A model generated the notes under the pieces. That model did no database searches. It saw only the letters and a list, made by a program, of their open reading frames with translations, and was not told the origin of the DNA. The position numbers were made by a program, and so were the translations under genes. Of a stretch of DNA of 13,360 nucleotides, positions 13,305 to 13,360 are shown one piece after another. Source of the DNA: Caryophanales bacterium UBA3260 (lineage in GTDB: Bacteria; Bacillota_I; Bacilli_A; RF39; UBA660); contig DEUO01000136.1 of assembly GCA_002362595.1 (NCBI GenBank), forward strand, positions 1 to 13,360, written 5' to 3'. How positions within the stretch are numbered: position 1 is the first letter of the stretch; the number at the start of each line of letters is the position of its first letter.

Positions 13305-13360
13305 GCAACCAAGAAAAGAAGCAAAATCTTGGATGCGAAAATGATCTTTGAAAACTAAGT
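13305..13360 (+). promoter_or_regulatory. rRNA operon leader with hairpin and boxA-like antitermination site (partial)
   Basis: GCA-A-CCAAGA (13305-13314) pairs with TCTTGG-A-TGC (13327-13336) to form a hairpin with one A-A mismatch at the very 5' end of the transcript. It is followed by TGATCTTTGA (13342-13351), close to boxA (TGCTCTTTNA), and CTTTGAAAACTAA, which closely resembles the leader of Bacillus 16S genes. The 16S rRNA gene itself would lie beyond the window, so the operon is inferred. Confidence 0.75.

Noticed and set aside
13129..13360. A tmRNA (ssrA) gene, considered because smpB is in the window
   Set aside because: No tRNA-like ends or tag reading frame is seen; the promoter, boxA and CTTTGAAAACTAA fit an rRNA leader instead.

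Overview
The window is very AT-rich, uses the standard genetic code (Trp is TGG, no internal TGA), has strong Shine-Dalgarno sites and sigma-A-type promoters, and carries Firmicutes-type housekeeping genes. The gene set (FemABX-family peptidoglycan transferase, SecG, RNase R, SmpB, CdaA/CdaR, a membrane-anchored S41 protease, lipoproteins) points to a monoderm, peptidoglycan-bearing member of the Bacillota, probably a low-GC Bacilli lineage related to Erysipelotrichia or the uncultured gut RF39 group. The lineage is inferred from gene content and composition; I could not run a phylogeny.

Layout. At 1-856 (minus strand, cut by the window edge) lies a FemABX-type aminoacyltransferase. Diverging from it are a DUF308/HdeD-like membrane protein (957-1526) and secG (1602-1817), each with its own terminator. 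At 1896-6234 rnr, smpB and a secreted, membrane-anchored amidase-signature enzyme form a tight cluster, with rnr and smpB overlapping. After a roughly 220-bp AT-rich intergenic region comes the c-di-AMP pair cdaA-cdaR (6459-8673, overlapping). A hairpin there faces the convergent DUF378 gene (minus strand) and appears to stop transcription from both sides. A LolA-like/DUF4367 lipoprotein (8989-10044), a small single-pass membrane protein of unknown function (10139-10678), an S41 processing protease with a long Lys/Ser-rich cytoplasmic head (10774-12513) and a DUF402 nucleotide phosphatase-like gene (12595-13128) follow, most ending in a clear intrinsic terminator. The last 230 bp hold a strong promoter, a leader hairpin and a boxA-like element, which I read as the start of an rRNA operon whose 16S gene lies just outside the window.

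The genes serve envelope building and surveillance (FemX-like, SecG, S41 protease, lipoprotein, amidase), RNA and ribosome quality control (RNase R, SmpB) and nucleotide signalling (CdaA/CdaR, the DUF402 protein). This is mostly ordinary chromosomal core. I see no mobile elements, CRISPR arrays, tRNAs or defence genes, and no convincing sign of a wholly new system. The points that merit a second look are the topology of the amidase, the DGG variant in CdaA, the Lys/Ser-rich head of the protease, a perfect operator-like dyad inside a promoter, and the repeat structure upstream of the presumed rRNA promoter.
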